A stretch of DNA of 32,332 bases from Candidatus Gastranaerophilales bacterium (GCA_947624935.1 CANQML010000011.1:1-32332); one strand, 5' to 3'; positions 23,000 through 31,182 are shown, numbered from the stretch's first letter. The notes: generated by a model from the letters alone, not told the origin. Numbers and translations: made by a program.

Positions 23000-25900
23000 A
23001 TGAAAAAAGAAAAAGCCTTATTGGCATTGTTGGTTTGTTCCGTGCTTTCGGTTCAAACTGTAATGGCTAATACTATTAATGGCGCTAGTAACCAGTTTAA
23101 CAGTGATGGCAAGGTAGGTGGCGCAGGTCATACCGGAACAAGTGATTTGAGTGATTATCTCATCCAAGGTCAAACATTTGACAAGAACGGTGCTTTGCAT
23201 GACGGTGGTGCATTAGGTATTTACGGTAAAGGTAAGACGACAATTGACGGAAGTACCTTTACAAATAACACAGCACAGCTTGAGCAGGGGGGGGGTAAGC
23301 TCAAAGATGGCGAGGTTGATACAAACCATCCAATAGGCGGTGGCGCTTTATCATTAGGAGCTTCTTCCAACACAGATGTAAAAGGTTCAATATTTAAAGA
23401 CAATAAATCAGGTACGGACGGCGGTGCCATTTCAACAAGACATTGGGATACGGGTATTGATAATTCAAATGCACATCTTAGCGTTTCGGGTTCAACTTTT
23501 GAAGGAAACAGCGCAGAAAATAACGGCGGTGCGATATTTAACAGTTTTTTAAAAACAACAGTTAGCGGTAATTTCATGCGTAACTCCGCAAAAAGAAGCG
23601 GCGGCGCAGTTTTTAACCAGGCTGGTTCTGATATAACAGTCGGCGGAACATTTGAAGGCAACTCGGCTCTATATTCCGGCGGTGCTATACATAACAACGG
23701 AAATTTAACTGTAGAAGATGGCTCAGTATTCCGTAATAACACAACTTTGTGGCCGAATAGAGATACGGCAGAGGATTATCCTGAGGTTGCTTGTGAAATG
23801 GGTACGATATATTCAGAAGGTACAGAAGCGAAAGCTGCAGAAGTTCATATCGGTAACAACGTAAAATTTGAAAATAACACGGCAGGTGCCGGCGCAGGCG
23901 TGTATTTATACGGTAACAATACGGCGACCATAGGCGATAATGTTACATTTAGCGGCAATAAGTCGTTAAAAGACAATAAAAATGACCAAGGCGGTGGCGG
24001 TGGTGCTATATCTTTAGTCGCCGGAAAATCTAACGGCACACCCGAGTTAGAAATAGGTAATAATGCAACATTTGAAGGCAATGAAGGTACATATGGCGGT
24101 GCTATTACTGTTGGTAAGGAAAAAGATGCAACAGGAACAGCCCAATTAGAAATAGGCATTAATTCCGTATTTAGAAACAACAAGGCAGAGACTTTTGGCG
24201 GTGCTATACAAAACGAAGGCAAAACGACTATTGGAGATGGTGCCGTATTTGACGGAAACTCATCCCAAATATTAGGCGGTGCTATTGCCAATCAAGGCGA
24301 CATGGGTACATTAAAAAATGCTACTTTTGTTAACAATTCGGCAACTAGTTACGGCGGAGCTATATATCAAAGTGGTAAATTAGATATAGAAAACTCTTTA
24401 TTTAAAAATAACAGCGCAGGTGAAAAAGGCGGTGCTATTACTGCATTAAAGGGAATGAGTATTACGGGTTCAACTTTTGATTCAAACAGTGCAACTAGCG
24501 GTTTTGGCGGTGCAATATATAATTCTAGCACAGAGGACGTTATTGTAAAAAATAGTGATTTAATTAACAACTCTGCATATAGAGGTGGTGCTATATATGG
24601 CACGGCAAATACTAAAACTGTGGTTAACGGTGGTACATATAGCGGTAACACGGTAACCGGCTTAAAGGACGCCGCAGGCAATTCCTTATACGGACAAGGC
24701 GGTGCAATATTTACAAATAGAAATGGTGCTGAATTACAGGTAGAAGGTGCTGTTTTTGACGGCAACTCTGCCGAAAACGAAGGCGGAGCAATCTGGTCAG
24801 GTAACAAAACAAATATTACAGACTCGGTATTTGCAAATAACAGTACTACAGGAACCGCCTTTACGGGTGATACTCCCGATTATAAAACTGATGCAGAAGG
24901 CGGCGGCGCAATATTTGTCGGAAGTAACTCCACGGCAACCGTTAAGGGCTCTGAATTTACGGGCAACTCATCGGGTACGGTCGGCGGTGCTATCGCAACT
25001 CGTTCTAATGCGGCAAGCGGTTCTTCAAAATTAACCGTTGAAAGCAGTAATTTTAGCGGAAACAGTGCGGCTAAAAACGGCGGTGCTATCGCATCTTACG
25101 TTGAAGCCGATATAAAGGATTCAAGCTTTACGGGTAACAGCGCAGGCGAAAAAGGCGGTGCTGTTTGGGCTAACGGTGATGTAACGGTTACAGCTGACGG
25201 CAGTGATGTAGTATTTGCAGGTAACTCGGCGGCTGACGGCGGCGACATATATATGGACAAACTCGGTACTAAAGGAAGTGTAGGCGAATTGAAATTTGAG
25301 TCAAAAGCTGACAAAAATATTACGATAGCCGACGGTATTTCGGGCGCAGAGAAATATAATGTTGAAAAAACTGGTGACGGTACATTAACCTTCAACGGTG
25401 AAATTAAAAACGCTAAAATGTCGGTAGATAAAGGTACACTTCACTTGGCAGAAGGTCACTCGATTGTTGATTCAACAATTACTATGAAAAAAGATACGAC
25501 CCTTGATACTACTGACGGTGCGTTCGAATCGTATGATAAAGGCGTTATTGAAGCAAAAGGTGCATTGAATTTGAAAGCTGATATCAGCTCTGCAACAGGT
25601 AAAACGGACTCATTTGAAGGATTAGAAGGCGAAGTAACACTTCAAGACTTCAACCCGGTCGGCGATTCTCTGTCAGGTAAGGGCGGTTCGATTTCTTTGG
25701 AGGAAATTAGTAGATCTTTAGGCATAGATCCGAGTAAGCTTAGTGTAGGTGAAGCCGCAAAACAAAACCACAGATTCTTAACACCTATCAGATACTTTGA
25801 CGGCAGATATGATGAGGCAACCACTTCATTTATATCTACACCGACCGGCAACGGTTACAAAGACTTCAACCCGGCTGTTATGGCAAGCCCGATAGCGGCA

Positions 25901-26914
25901 CAACTTGGCGGATATTTAACCCAGTTAAATTCATACGATGAGGCATTCCGCAATATGGATATGTACATGCTTATGACGAAAAAACAACGCCAGGCATTGA
26001 AATTAAGAAACAAATACGCGGCAGCAGACGGAAACTTAATCTTTGATCCTACAAATACACCATACGAAGATAAAGCCGTATGGATAAGACCTTACGCAAC
26101 ATTTGAAAATGTACCACTAAAAGGCGGTCCTCGAGTATCAAACGTTGCATACGGTTCATTCTTCGGAGCAGAAAGCGAATTGTATGACTTAGGCAACGGT
26201 TGGGACGGTATGTACGGAGTTTATGCCGGATATAACGGTTCTCACCAAGCTTACGACGGAATAGGAATATACCAAAACGGCGGTACTTTAGGTTTGGTAG
26301 GTATGGCATATAAAGGAAACTTCTTCACCGGCTTGACAATAAACGCAGGCGCTAACGTTGGCGAAGCAAGCACCTTCTACGGTCAGGATAACTTCACAAT
26401 GCTTATGGCAGGTATCGCTAACAAAACAGGATATAACTGGGAACTTGCAGACGGCAAATTTATTATCCAACCGAGCTTGATGTTATCTTATTCATTCGTT
26501 AATACATTCGATTATACAAATGCGGCAGGCGTTCACATTGATTCAGATCCGTTACACGCAATTCAAGTTGAACCCGGTATCAAATTTATTGGTAACTTGA
26601 AAAACGGCTGGCAACCATACGCAGGCGTAAGCGTAGTAATGAACTTTATGGATAAAACGAAATTTATGGCAAACGATGCAACATTACCGGATTTGAGCGT
26701 AAAACCGTTTGTAAGATACGGCTTAGGTGTTCGTAAAACCTGGGGCGAAAAACTAACAGGGTTCTTCCAAACATACTTTACTAATGGCGGAAGAAACGGT
26801 GTAGGTTTCCAACTCGGATTTAGAGTCAACTTAGGCAAAAACGGAAACGCAATCAAAAAAGGTAGCGTTCCGGAAAGACAAAAAACAGAGTTAAAGTTGA
26901 GTAATATCAGATAG
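23000..26914 (+). CDS. Pmp-like autotransporter 2 with G9 tract
   Basis: This is a 1304-residue surface autotransporter. ATG 23000 follows AGGAG at 7 nt and starts a signal peptide (MKKEKALLALLVCSVLS..VMA|N). The passenger carries about 20 GGA[ILV] motifs and about 20 FxxN motifs from residue 50 to 780, a very regular Chlamydia Pmp-type beta-helix. A linker region follows (about 790-1020). The C-terminal barrel begins near VWIRPYATFENV (about 1026) and its last strand is GVGFQLGFRVNLG (about 1279). About 25 further, basic residues (ending KLSNIR) follow, so the beta-signal is not at the extreme C-terminus. A G9 tract spans codons 96-99, early in the passenger. The Skp-like gene follows 31 nt downstream, probably in the same transcript. 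Confidence 0.92.
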   Translation: MKKEKALLALLVCSVLSVQTVMANTINGASNQFNSDGKVGGAGHTGTSDLSDYLIQGQTFDKNGALHDGGALGIYGKGKTTIDGSTFTNNTAQLEQGGGKLKDGEVDTNHPIGGGALSLGASSNTDVKGSIFKDNKSGTDGGAISTRHWDTGIDNSNAHLSVSGSTFEGNSAENNGGAIFNSFLKTTVSGNFMRNSAKRSGGAVFNQAGSDITVGGTFEGNSALYSGGAIHNNGNLTVEDGSVFRNNTTLWPNRDTAEDYPEVACEMGTIYSEGTEAKAAEVHIGNNVKFENNTAGAGAGVYLYGNNTATIGDNVTFSGNKSLKDNKNDQGGGGGAISLVAGKSNGTPELEIGNNATFEGNEGTYGGAITVGKEKDATGTAQLEIGINSVFRNNKAETFGGAIQNEGKTTIGDGAVFDGNSSQILGGAIANQGDMGTLKNATFVNNSATSYGGAIYQSGKLDIENSLFKNNSAGEKGGAITALKGMSITGSTFDSNSATSGFGGAIYNSSTEDVIVKNSDLINNSAYRGGAIYGTANTKTVVNGGTYSGNTVTGLKDAAGNSLYGQGGAIFTNRNGAELQVEGAVFDGNSAENEGGAIWSGNKTNITDSVFANNSTTGTAFTGDTPDYKTDAEGGGAIFVGSNSTATVKGSEFTGNSSGTVGGAIATRSNAASGSSKLTVESSNFSGNSAAKNGGAIASYVEADIKDSSFTGNSAGEKGGAVWANGDVTVTADGSDVVFAGNSAADGGDIYMDKLGTKGSVGELKFESKADKNITIADGISGAEKYNVEKTGDGTLTFNGEIKNAKMSVDKGTLHLAEGHSIVDSTITMKKDTTLDTTDGAFESYDKGVIEAKGALNLKADISSATGKTDSFEGLEGEVTLQDFNPVGDSLSGKGGSISLEEISRSLGIDPSKLSVGEAAKQNHRFLTPIRYFDGRYDEATTSFISTPTGNGYKDFNPAVMASPIAAQLGGYLTQLNSYDEAFRNMDMYMLMTKKQRQALKLRNKYAAADGNLIFDPTNTPYEDKAVWIRPYATFENVPLKGGPRVSNVAYGSFFGAESELYDLGNGWDGMYGVYAGYNGSHQAYDGIGIYQNGGTLGLVGMAYKGNFFTGLTINAGANVGEASTFYGQDNFTMLMAGIANKTGYNWELADGKFIIQPSLMLSYSFVNTFDYTNAAGVHIDSDPLHAIQVEPGIKFIGNLKNGWQPYAGVSVVMNFMDKTKFMANDATLPDLSVKPFVRYGLGVRKTWGEKLTGFFQTYFTNGGRNGVGFQLGFRVNLGKNGNAIKKGSVPERQKTELKLSNIR
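23287..23295 (+). repeat. Poly-G tract (G9) in autotransporter 2
   Basis: Nine consecutive G residues encode Gln-Gly-Gly-Gly at codons 96-99. The length is the same as the tract in autotransporter 1. The frame is open here; a slip would remove almost the entire protein. Confidence 0.9.
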
Positions 26915-26945
26915 AAAAAAAAACAAAAAAAACAGGAGAAAATAA

Positions 26946-27395
26946 ATGAAAAACATAATAACATACACAATAATGATATTACTCGGCTTTGGCATACACA
27001 GTGCAGCTATTTCAAACATACCGTCAAAGGTCGCGGTAATAGATGTCAACGGAGTATTAAGCCAATCCTCGCAAGTTATGGCTTTGAAAAAAGAACAAAA
27101 ACGAAAAGCTGAGGAATTGCAAAAATGGATTACGACGGCGAGAGCGGATGTTGACAAACAAAAAACGCAAGACGGGAAAGAGAAGTTAATCCAAAAGTAC
27201 GATGCAGAATACAACAAAAAGCAACAAGCGATGCAAAAGGAATATACGGCGCAACTGCAAAAGATAGACAGCGACATAACTGCGGTGATAGCCAAAGAGG
27301 CGCAGTCCAAGGGTTATGACGTAGTTCTATCAAAGAGTGTAGTGCTTTATGGTGGAACCGACCTTACCGGCGCTATTGCTAAATTGATTAAGTAA
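26946..27395 (+). CDS. Skp/OmpH-family periplasmic chaperone
   Basis: This 149-residue protein has a hydrophobic signal (MKNIITYTIMILLGFGIHSAA). The OmpH opening strand is KVAVIDVNGVLSQSSQVMALKKEQ. Long charged helices form a coiled coil (about 45-110). The C-terminal strand-helix is VLSKSVVLYGGTDLTGAIAKLIK. Skp trimers hold unfolded outer-membrane proteins in the periplasm on their way to the BAM complex. It lies 31 nt after the large autotransporter, with AGGAG before its start, and shares the terminator at 27411, which suggests dedicated chaperoning of that client. Confidence 0.9.
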   Translation: MKNIITYTIMILLGFGIHSAAISNIPSKVAVIDVNGVLSQSSQVMALKKEQKRKAEELQKWITTARADVDKQKTQDGKEKLIQKYDAEYNKKQQAMQKEYTAQLQKIDSDITAVIAKEAQSKGYDVVLSKSVVLYGGTDLTGAIAKLIK

Positions 27396-27410
27396 AAACT
27401 ATAAACAAAA

Positions 27411-27449
27411 AAACTAAAGGCGATAGGATTAACCTATCGCCTTTAGTTT
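27411..27449. terminator. Strong intrinsic terminator after the Skp-like gene
   Basis: A perfect 17-bp stem (27411-27427 with 27433-27449), loop ATTAA, and T or A runs on both sides. It can work in either direction and separates the autotransporter operon from the tRNA-Leu region. Confidence 0.92.
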
Positions 27450-27716
27450 GGGCATGAAGAGACTTTCTTGCTCGCTCGCGTTTAACGGCATTTCGTATTT
27501 TGCTATTGTGATTACATCACAACCGCAAAATAGCTCCAGCCTCAGCTCGCTCGCGCGTCTTGGATTTGCTCCACGCTCACAGAGTTTCGCATATGTGGCT
27601 TTGCCACATTTATGCTCAATCTGTTCGCTATCCGGACTCGCTTCGCTCCGTCCGTCCGCAAATCCGCTCGAACTCTGACAAGGCTAACGCCTTGTGAGTT
27701 CTCGTCTCTTCCACAT
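27449..27716. repeat. tRNA-Leu 3'-end fragment and palindrome mosaic
   Basis: Positions 27449-27464 (16 nt) repeat exactly the 3' end of tRNA-Leu (27749-27764); the match breaks in the T-loop. An imperfect inverted fragment of the same T-arm lies near 27695-27714. In between is a non-coding mosaic of inverted repeats: TTGTGAT/ATCACAA (27506-27522) nested in ATTTTGC/GCAAAAT (27497-27531), GTGGC/GCCAC near 27595-27606, GGATTTGC/GCAAATCC (27562-27569 with 27658-27665), CAGAGTT/AACTCTG (27580-27586 with 27671-27677), and ACAAGGC/GCCTTGT (27678-27695). CTTGCTCGCTCGCG (27467-27480) is shared, inverted, with 207-220. It is GC-richer than neighbouring genes. No credible coding region is seen. Confidence 0.8.
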
Positions 27717-27744
27717 AAAAAAAGAACCTTCTTCAGGTTCTTTT
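27717..27744 (-). terminator. Intrinsic terminator of tRNA-Leu
   Basis: On the minus strand, AAAAGAACCT and AGGTTCTTTT pair and run into a T7 stretch, 4 nt beyond the tRNA 3' end. Confidence 0.9.
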
Positions 27745-27748
27745 AAAC

Positions 27749-27827
27749 TGGGCATGAAGAGACTCGAACTCCCACGCGTTAGCACCAGTTCCTAAGACTG
27801 GCGTGTCTACCATTCCACCACATGCCC
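27749..27827 (-). tRNA. tRNA-Leu (UAG)
   Basis: A 79-nt tRNA without encoded CCA. The acceptor strands GGGCATG/CATGCCC pair fully, with discriminator A. The D-arm is GTGGAATGGTAGACAC. The anticodon arm CCAGT-CTTAGGA-ACTGG carries TAG (27792-27794 on the complement). A short variable arm (about 11 nt) and the T-arm GGGAGTTCGAGTCTCTT follow. Its 5' side is followed upstream by repeated copies of its own first half, and its 3' side by a copy of its last 16 nt. Confidence 0.95.
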
Positions 27828-28100
27828 ATATTGTCAAATCGGCGTTGCCGAGGCGTGTCTACCACCTCTCACAAACGATACTTAATCGTTTGTTCGGCAG
27901 AGTACCACATGCCCATATTGTCAAATCGGCATTGCCGAGGCGTGTCTACCACCTCTCACAAACGATACTCAATCGTTTGTTCGGCAGAGTACCACATGCC
28001 CATATATTTTCCGGCAGAGTACAAACATTTGCCCATATTAGATTGTCAATTGGCATCCGCCGAGGCGTGTCTCTCTCACAAACAATATTCAATCGTTTAT
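27828..28100 (-). repeat. Array of tRNA-Leu 5' fragments with the 39-nt hairpin element
   Basis: Read in the tRNA direction, two good 87-nt units (period between 27851 and 27938) and one degenerate unit lie upstream of tRNA-Leu. Each unit contains the tRNA 5' strand GGGCATGTGGT, the 39-nt element (27865-27903 and 27952-27990, one mismatch between them), the rest of the D-arm TGGTAGACACGCC, and a flank containing CGGC..GCCG and TTGACA. The real tRNA differs only in having its normal D-loop in place of the element. A decayed copy spans about 28009-28100. The element at 27952-27990 is identical to that at 10618-10656 in the tRNA-Pro array. Confidence 0.9.
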
Positions 28101-28115
28101 GAACTCGCCTTTCTT

Positions 28116-28144
28116 ATATTAATACACACTATCCCTAATGTCAA
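28116..28144 (-). promoter_or_regulatory. Promoter upstream of the tRNA-Leu array
   Basis: TTGACA (28139-28144), a 17-nt spacer and TAATAT (28116-28121) on the minus strand. With a start near 28109, the precursor would carry a leader of about 280 nt made of the whole fragment array before mature tRNA-Leu. Confidence 0.75.
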
Positions 28145-28169
28145 TAAAGAGGTCTTTCGACCTCTTTAT
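28144..28169 (-). terminator. Terminator of the response regulator gene
   Basis: An 11-bp perfect stem ATAAAGAGGTC / GACCTCTTTAT with a 4-nt loop, containing the response regulator stop codon. The following T-run is short, and the tRNA-Leu -35 box directly abuts it. Confidence 0.7.
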
Positions 28170-28831
28170 ACCATGCCTTCTTTTACCGCTTTCACCGCCG
28201 CTTGAACTCTGTCGTTCACGCACATCTTTTGCAATATCGAGCACACGTGCGCTTTTGCCGTATGCACGCTCACGATTAATTCCTTCGCTATCTCCGTATT
28301 GCTTTTGCCCGTTACAAGATGCTTTAATACTTCGTATTCACGTTCTGTCAAAGGCACCCGACCTTCCCCGTGCGATTTGCTCGGCAAAAATCCCGGGTTG
28401 TCCGCCTTCGGTAAAGAATTTAATGCCATTTGCGCCACCACGGGGTCTATCCAGCAAACCCCTTGTGCCACATCCCTTACTACATCCGCAAGCTTTTGCG
28501 GGTCAATGTCTTTCAGGCAATATGCGTTTGCACCCGAGCTTAATGCGGCAATAACTTCTTCCTCTCTGTCATGCGAGGTCAATGCTATTATTTTAATCTC
28601 GTTTGAAAACTCTCTTATCTTTAACATCGCCTCTATCCCGTTCATTCCCGGTAATCCCAAATCCATTAAGACCACATCGGGTTTGAAACGCTCTATTAAC
28701 TTTAAACCCTCTGTTGCATCTTCGGATTCGCCCACAACATCCATGTCAGGATTGGCATTCAGCGCACATCTTAAACCTACTCTGGTTAACTTGAAATCTT
28801 CCACGATAATAATTTTGATTGTTTTTGTCAT
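28166..28831 (-). CDS. NarL/FixJ-type response regulator
   Basis: This 221-residue protein has a receiver domain and a LuxR-type DNA-binding domain. In the receiver, the acidic pair E11/D12, phosphoacceptor D57 in VVLMDLGLPG, T in IIALTSHD and K in YCLKDI are all present. The C-terminal HTH reads LTEREYEVLKHLVTGKSNTEIAKELIVSVHTAKAHV. I choose ATG 28831, with GAGGTG 6 nt upstream; a GTG three codons earlier lies in that ribosome binding site. No histidine kinase is adjacent, so the signal is unknown. Confidence 0.93.
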   Translation of the reverse strand: MTKTIKIIIVEDFKLTRVGLRCALNANPDMDVVGESEDATEGLKLIERFKPDVVLMDLGLPGMNGIEAMLKIREFSNEIKIIALTSHDREEEVIAALSSGANAYCLKDIDPQKLADVVRDVAQGVCWIDPVVAQMALNSLPKADNPGFLPSKSHGEGRVPLTEREYEVLKHLVTGKSNTEIAKELIVSVHTAKAHVCSILQKMCVNDRVQAAVKAVKEGMV

Positions 28832-28944
28832 TGTAAACACCTCTTTCTTTAATAAGTCAATTTAAGAATAGCCGTGATTATTAATCCATTACCCAATCAG
28901 GCAATATTGCACTTTGTTGTTTTTATTTATGCTAAAATTAAGTT

Positions 28945-31182
28945 ATGCTAAACTTTCTATTTAAACGGGAAAACAAGGCGGATACGTTAAATGAGCTTTA
29001 TTCAAAGTTACTTTCCGCATACGATGAAAATTCTATCGACAACGACAGAAAAGAGTATTTGAAAAATATTGTCGCCGACAACGGCTACTTACCATATCCG
29101 TATTTCAAAGCGCTGGACGAATTGACCGATGCGGAAACGCTTTTCGCACTCAAAGAAAAATGGATTAAAAATGGCGTTATGCAGGGCGGAAAGTTCGTGT
29201 TTGAAAACCAAAGCGTTTTATATAGAAACGGTGTGCAAAATTCCGATTGGATAAAAAAAGAAGGGCATGACATCAAGTTAATCAATCTTGCGGGACTTGG
29301 CAAAAACGGCGTCGGCAAGTTCTTTGACTGGCTTAAGCAGCTTTTAATTCTTCCGAGCGGAAATTTGGAAAATAATATTTATAACACGACTATTTATTTA
29401 ATCCCGTTTCACCCGAGAGAATTTGGGTGCGCGTATTTGCCTAAAAGCTCCGAGGTTAGCAAAAATCTTTTGGATGAAAATATACAAAAAATCACCGGAC
29501 TTGACGCCAAAGGTCAGGTAAAACTCTTTATTCATCTTGCACAGCTTGCAGGACACCCCGTAATTTATGATATATTGCCGCAAACGGGCAGATTTTCCAA
29601 GGCTGTTTTGGCAAACCCGTATATCGCACGCTGGTATGACATTAAGTCTTTGCAGGAACAAATTGACAAAAAAGTTGACGAAGTTGCAAAGTTAATGGAT
29701 TGCGATGATGAGGATATGGAAGTCGTCAAAGGAATTTACAAGCAAAACGGCACGTCAGGCGATTTAAGCGAATATTATCAAAGTATTTACGACACTTTTG
29801 AAGAAAAAATGAGCGCTTATAAAAAAGAATTTTCCGAAAAGATGTGCGAAAAAGCAAATCAGATTAAAATTCAAAAACGCGCAAAAGAAATTGTGCAAAA
29901 TATCGAAAAATCAAACAAAATCAAAGCTGAAGCAGATATTAAACATCAGCTTGAGGACATTCAAGAATTGATGAAAGAGGGCTTGTGGCCTGCACCGGGC
30001 GGGGCATGGTGCTCTGCGGGAGTTCCTGTTTACGACAAGATGAGCGATTGCGGAAGCTATCCGACCTTTAAACACTACGATTACAAGGGCGAGGATGTCA
30101 CATGCTTTGCAAATTTGGATTGCCAAACGCCTTACTACTTTGCGTTTTTGGAAAACGGTACATTAAATGAGCCTGTTGTTGAATATTTTATTAATTATAT
30201 GAAAGAATTGCAGGCGGAATACAATTTTGACGGGTTTAGGGTTGATCATATAGACCATGTCGCAGACAGAGTGTCCGAATACGAAGGTAAGCCGATAAGC
30301 TATCGTGCGCCGAGAGTGGTTCTTGGCAGGCTTAATAAGGCGATGAAAGAAAAAATCCCTTATTTTGCGACTTTAGCCGAGTACATGCTCTGGGATAATT
30401 TGTATAAAGAATACAACAAGGATATGGGTTTTGACCTCTTGTGGGGAAACGATATCGTTTGCCAGTCTCAAAAAACTCCCGAAAAAATCACCGAAGATAA
30501 TCAATTTTTGACAAATTATAACGTTGAATTGAAAAATCGCTTGTCGATTTTAAAGACTTATAATAACCAAGACGGCGAATTTAGATGTATAGACCAGTAT
30601 CCGGGGCAATTGGGCGAGGACGGAGCTTTGTTCAAGTGGTTTAAGTACAAGTTTTTGCCGGGCGGAAAGTTTGCGCAACGCCCCATGCTCTATATTGACG
30701 GCGATGAAAGCTTTACGCAAAAAGGAATTGAGCATGCGATAGGTGAAGAAACCTGCATGCCCAGAGAAGAAAACAGTGAATTTTACGAAAAATTTAATGC
30801 AATTGATGTATTTGTGAAAAATGAGCCGATTATAACAGACGGTGAGGCACAGATAATTGAGCAGACGGACGACGGGTTTTGCGCATGGCTTATTACTAAA
30901 GAGCCTATGAAAAAGGCTTATTTGGTTGCGGCAAATTACAAATATCCGATGGAAAAAATCACTAAAACCGACGACAACGGCGCAAGCTACAGTGAATTGG
31001 TTGAAGGTCAGTCGGTTTATGACAAAAATATTCAAATCCCCTCGGATTATACTATAGTTGGAGAACATGTACTAAAAAACGGTAAATTTGAAAAAATTAT
31101 TTGCGATAATTGTACAAATTTTTTGTCCGTAAATGAGCTGAAATGTTCTGAATTTCGTGTGTTTGAGCTTTTAAGAAGTTGA
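28945..31182 (+). CDS. GH13-like alpha-amylase superfamily protein, cytoplasmic
   Basis: This 745-residue protein has no signal peptide. Alpha-amylase-type barrel motifs are split by a long insertion. YLIPFHPREFGCAYLP (151-166) and VIYDILPQTGRFSK (region I-like, D209) come first. A charged helical segment of about 110 residues (235-345) follows. Then come FDGFRVDHIDHVADR with probable nucleophile D434 and ATLAEYMLWDN with probable acid/base E479. The usual NHD region IV is not evident; YIDGDESF may stand in its place, so activity and specificity are uncertain. A glycogen- or sucrose-type intracellular sugar enzyme is possible. The start has no ribosome binding site, and TAAAAT ends 6 nt before ATG, so the mRNA may be leaderless. 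Confidence 0.72.
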   Translation: MLNFLFKRENKADTLNELYSKLLSAYDENSIDNDRKEYLKNIVADNGYLPYPYFKALDELTDAETLFALKEKWIKNGVMQGGKFVFENQSVLYRNGVQNSDWIKKEGHDIKLINLAGLGKNGVGKFFDWLKQLLILPSGNLENNIYNTTIYLIPFHPREFGCAYLPKSSEVSKNLLDENIQKITGLDAKGQVKLFIHLAQLAGHPVIYDILPQTGRFSKAVLANPYIARWYDIKSLQEQIDKKVDEVAKLMDCDDEDMEVVKGIYKQNGTSGDLSEYYQSIYDTFEEKMSAYKKEFSEKMCEKANQIKIQKRAKEIVQNIEKSNKIKAEADIKHQLEDIQELMKEGLWPAPGGAWCSAGVPVYDKMSDCGSYPTFKHYDYKGEDVTCFANLDCQTPYYFAFLENGTLNEPVVEYFINYMKELQAEYNFDGFRVDHIDHVADRVSEYEGKPISYRAPRVVLGRLNKAMKEKIPYFATLAEYMLWDNLYKEYNKDMGFDLLWGNDIVCQSQKTPEKITEDNQFLTNYNVELKNRLSILKTYNNQDGEFRCIDQYPGQLGEDGALFKWFKYKFLPGGKFAQRPMLYIDGDESFTQKGIEHAIGEETCMPREENSEFYEKFNAIDVFVKNEPIITDGEAQIIEQTDDGFCAWLITKEPMKKAYLVAANYKYPMEKITKTDDNGASYSELVEGQSVYDKNIQIPSDYTIVGEHVLKNGKFEKIICDNCTNFLSVNELKCSEFRVFELLRS

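Noticed and set aside
15888-26914. Chlamydial origin of the sequence
   Set aside because: Pmp motifs are suggestive, but the FTLAE prepilins and the gene content and layout do not look chlamydial to me.
27448-27678. Protein-coding gene of 76 residues
   Set aside because: Low-complexity translation of an inverted-repeat mosaic, with no start signal; it begins within a terminator.
27832-27837. TTGACA in each tRNA-Leu array unit acting as a -35 box
   Set aside because: It lies only 4 nt from the tRNA 5' strand and no -10 box is found at 16-18 nt; the promoter at 28116-28144 is far better.
27828-28100. CRISPR array
   Set aside because: The repeat unit is a contiguous 87-nt tRNA-derived block with no unique spacers, only two or three units, and no cas gene.
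10327-28100. A genomic island between the two tRNA genes
   Set aside because: The genes between are mostly housekeeping or exported proteins, no integrase or phage gene is present, and the two tRNAs are different, so they cannot form one attachment pair.
27803-28205. Overlapping open frames encoding repeated peptides in the tRNA-Leu array
   Set aside because: They arise from translating the 87-nt repeats; there is no ribosome binding site and the DNA is explained by tRNA fragments.
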